A stretch of 16,260 nt of DNA. Origin: Fusobacteriota bacterium. Its GTDB lineage: Bacteria; Fusobacteriota; Fusobacteriia; Fusobacteriales; Fusobacteriaceae. The notes beneath the pieces are model-generated. The model was not told the origin of the DNA, ran no database searches, and saw nothing but the letters and a program-made list of their open reading frames with translations. Below are positions 14,618 to 16,260 of this stretch, piece after piece. The position numbers were made by a program, and so were the translations under genes. The DNA is taken from contig JAEWEF010000059.1 in assembly GCA_023389595.1 (NCBI GenBank), positions 1 through 16,260 of the forward strand, in the 5' to 3' direction. Each line of letters begins with the position of its first letter. Position 1 is the first letter of the stretch.

Positions 14618-15148
14618 TTATTTTTTCGTGATTAAATTTCTTTTTGTTAAATTCAATTTTTCAACTATAAATCCCGTTATAAGTCCAGTAACGACACCAA
14701 GAAGTAAAAAAAGAAATACAAAAATCATGATAGATTTTGATTTTATAGGTATGTTACGAAACATTAAAAAATAGACTACAACAAGTTGTATACAATTGTG
14801 TATGAAGGCTGATAGACAGCTTATAGAAAGCATGCTCAAATATTTTCTGTATCTGTACATAAATATTGTTACACATGTACTGATAGCTCCTGCAGACAAA
14901 CTTATAATAAATCCCGGAGTAAAAAGGGACCCAAGCATTAAAGCCTGAGTAAAAATTCTTATCAGCACAGTTTCTATTGCCATTTTTTTTCCAAATTTTT
15001 CGAGAGCAATTAGGACGGCAATATTTGAAAGCCCTATCTTCATCCACGGAAAAGGTTTGGGTATTAAATTTTCCATAAGTGATAGATAGAGTCCAAGTAA
15101 AACTAAAAATATCAAATATATTTCGTATTTATCTTCTTCTTTTATCAT
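14618..15148 (-). CDS. Gx transporter family / heptaprenyl diphosphate synthase component I-like membrane protein
   Basis: A 176-residue integral membrane protein of the Hpre_diP_synt_I (Gx transporter) family. The signature PKPFPWMKIGLSN (30-42) follows the first helix; about four or five further hydrophobic segments follow, ending near residue 163 with a basic tail. The family was named after a prenyl synthase component but resembles ECF-transporter S components, and its substrate is unsettled. No component II prenyltransferase gene is next to it here. The ATG overlaps the purB stop (ATGA, 15145-15148), so translation is coupled to purB; the Shine-Dalgarno is weak. Confidence 0.8.
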   Translation of the reverse strand: MIKEEDKYEIYLIFLVLLGLYLSLMENLIPKPFPWMKIGLSNIAVLIALEKFGKKMAIETVLIRIFTQALMLGSLFTPGFIISLSAGAISTCVTIFMYRYRKYLSMLSISCLSAFIHNCIQLVVVYFLMFRNIPIKSKSIMIFVFLFLLLGVVTGLITGFIVEKLNLTKRNLITKK

Positions 15149-16260
15149 ACTTTTAACTCTGAATTCATGCCAATTAAATCTTTATACTTATCAAGCAACG
15201 GCTGAATTTCTTCCTTTATATATCTTTCAGTTTGATCGGGAGCAAAACCGATAAAATTTTTGGGATCTAGTAAGCTTATTAATTTTTGCTTATCCAATTT
15301 AAAATAATCGTCACCCATTATTCTATCTATCAGATCGTTTTCTTTTCCCTCAATTTTAACTTGCTTTCCCGCCTCCATAGAGTGCACTCTTATTCTTTCG
15401 TGTAATTCCTGTCTATCTCCACCATTTTTTACACATTCCATTATTATGTACTCAGTTGCCATAAAAGGCAATTCAGAATTTATTCTTCTTGCTATACTTT
15501 TTGGATATACAACAAGTCCTTCCATTATATTTTTCCAGATAATAAGTATGGCATCTACTGCAAGAAAGGCTTGTGGTAGTGATAATCTTTTATTTGCCGA
15601 GTCGTCAAGAGTTCTTTCGAACCACTGTGTTGAAGCCGTCATTGCTGTACTTTGTTGTAGGGCGATAACGAATTTTGCAAGAGAAGATATTCTTTCACTT
15701 CTCATTGGATTTCTTTTATATGCCATAGCCGACGATCCAATTTGATTTTTTTCGAAAGGCTCTTCAATTTCTTTTAGATGTTGCAAAAGTCTTAAATCGT
15801 TTGTAAATTTGTGAGCCGATTGAGCTATATTGGATAGAAGATTCATAATTTCTGAATCGACTTTCCTATCGTAAGTTTGCCCCGTAACTTTGAATCTTTT
15901 TTTGAATCCCATTTTTTCTGCAACTTTTTTATCAAGTTCTTCAACTTTTTCGAAATCGCCAGCAAACAAATCTTTAAAACTTGCTTGAGTTCCTGTCGTA
16001 CCTTTTACACCACGAAATCTTAAAGTTTCTATTCTAAATTCCAGTTCTTCAAAATCTAGTTGCAAACTTTGCAACCAAAGTGTAGCTCTCTTCCCAACTG
16101 TAGTTAACTGTGCAGCTTGAAAATGTGTAAAGCCAAGCGTTGCAACATCTTTATTTTCGAGAGCGAATTTTGAAATATCGTTCATAATATTTATAATTTT
16201 TTTTCTTATTAGCAAAAGTGCCTCTTTTATTTGTATCAAATCAGTATTATCACCAACGAA
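15145..16260 (-). CDS. purB: Adenylosuccinate lyase (5' end outside window)
   Basis: Catalyses two fumarate-releasing steps of purine synthesis (SAICAR to AICAR and adenylosuccinate to AMP). The open frame runs off the right edge with codons for FVGDNTDLIQIKEAL, so the N-terminus is missing and the TTG codon at 16237-16239 is internal. Visible are TLGFTHFQAAQLTTVGKRA (catalytic His region), RGVKGTTGTQASFKDLF, the fumarate-lyase signature GSSAMAYKRNPMRSE, and QWFERTLDDSANKR. These match the longer eukaryote-like branch of the family (as in human ADSL) rather than the B. subtilis PurB type. The visible part is 371 codons of an expected 470 or so. It ends in TGA overlapping the next start. Confidence 0.95.
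   Translation of the reverse strand, partial: FVGDNTDLIQIKEALLLIRKKIINIMNDISKFALENKDVATLGFTHFQAAQLTTVGKRATLWLQSLQLDFEELEFRIETLRFRGVKGTTGTQASFKDLFAGDFEKVEELDKKVAEKMGFKKRFKVTGQTYDRKVDSEIMNLLSNIAQSAHKFTNDLRLLQHLKEIEEPFEKNQIGSSAMAYKRNPMRSERISSLAKFVIALQQSTAMTASTQWFERTLDDSANKRLSLPQAFLAVDAILIIWKNIMEGLVVYPKSIARRINSELPFMATEYIIMECVKNGGDRQELHERIRVHSMEAGKQVKIEGKENDLIDRIMGDDYFKLDKQKLISLLDPKNFIGFAPDQTERYIKEEIQPLLDKYKDLIGMNSELKV

Noticed and set aside
14754..15047. Second minus-strand open frame inside the Gx-transporter gene
   Set aside because: It is an out-of-frame shadow with no recognisable domain, fully contained in a gene with a clear family match.
1..16260. CRISPR array, insertion sequence, prophage or defence genes
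   Set aside because: No spaced direct repeats, transposase, integrase or nuclease-like frames were seen; all space is taken by core genes and short regulatory gaps.

Overview
The window is AT-rich and almost entirely housekeeping. Every gene I can support lies on the minus strand, so transcription runs from the right edge to the left. The organism is probably an anaerobic member of the Fusobacteriota, perhaps near the Leptotrichiaceae. The reasons are an 89-residue ATP synthase c subunit of the Ilyobacter/Fusobacterium type with a predicted sodium site, and S4, S13 and RpoA sequences that resemble the fusobacterial proteins I remember. A low-GC Firmicute relative (Tissierellia) is the main alternative; no search was run.

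Region 1 (right, 16260 to about 6160) is one long co-directional run: purB (cut by the window edge), a Gx-transporter/Hpre_diP_synt_I membrane protein, glmM, atpZ, atpI, then the F-type ATP synthase genes atpB-E-F-H-A-G-D-C. Most neighbours overlap or lie within about 40 bp, and I see no terminator until the hairpin after atpC. The c subunit carries two carboxylates (E32 and E65) and S66, which points to a Na+-coupled enzyme.

Region 2 (about 6120 to 5840) is a two-gene tRNA unit, tRNA-Pro(UGG) then tRNA-Gln(UUG), 3 bp apart, with its own consensus promoter and two successive terminator hairpins.

Region 3 (5830 to 3570) holds a class-I glutamine-amidotransferase-like hydrolase (peptidase C26), adk and map. 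The hydrolase has an extended -10 promoter overlapped by a palindrome that could be an operator. It sits where secY would normally precede adk. A strong terminator follows map.

Region 4 (3540 to 1) restarts with a consensus promoter and carries infA, rpmJ, rpsM, rpsK, rpsD, rpoA and rplQ, ending in a symmetric terminator at the left edge. Between rpmJ and rpsM is a 196-bp gap that can fold on the transcribed strand only. Because rpsD (S4) is in this operon, the gap is a candidate S4-type autoregulatory leader and is the least explained sequence here.

Together the genes cover translation and transcription core parts, adenylate metabolism (PurB, Adk), protein N-terminal processing (Map), cell-wall precursor synthesis (GlmM) and energy conversion (F1Fo). 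I found no mobile element, CRISPR array or defence system. Several start codons are TTG or GTG, which moves some gene starts relative to a simple longest-frame reading.
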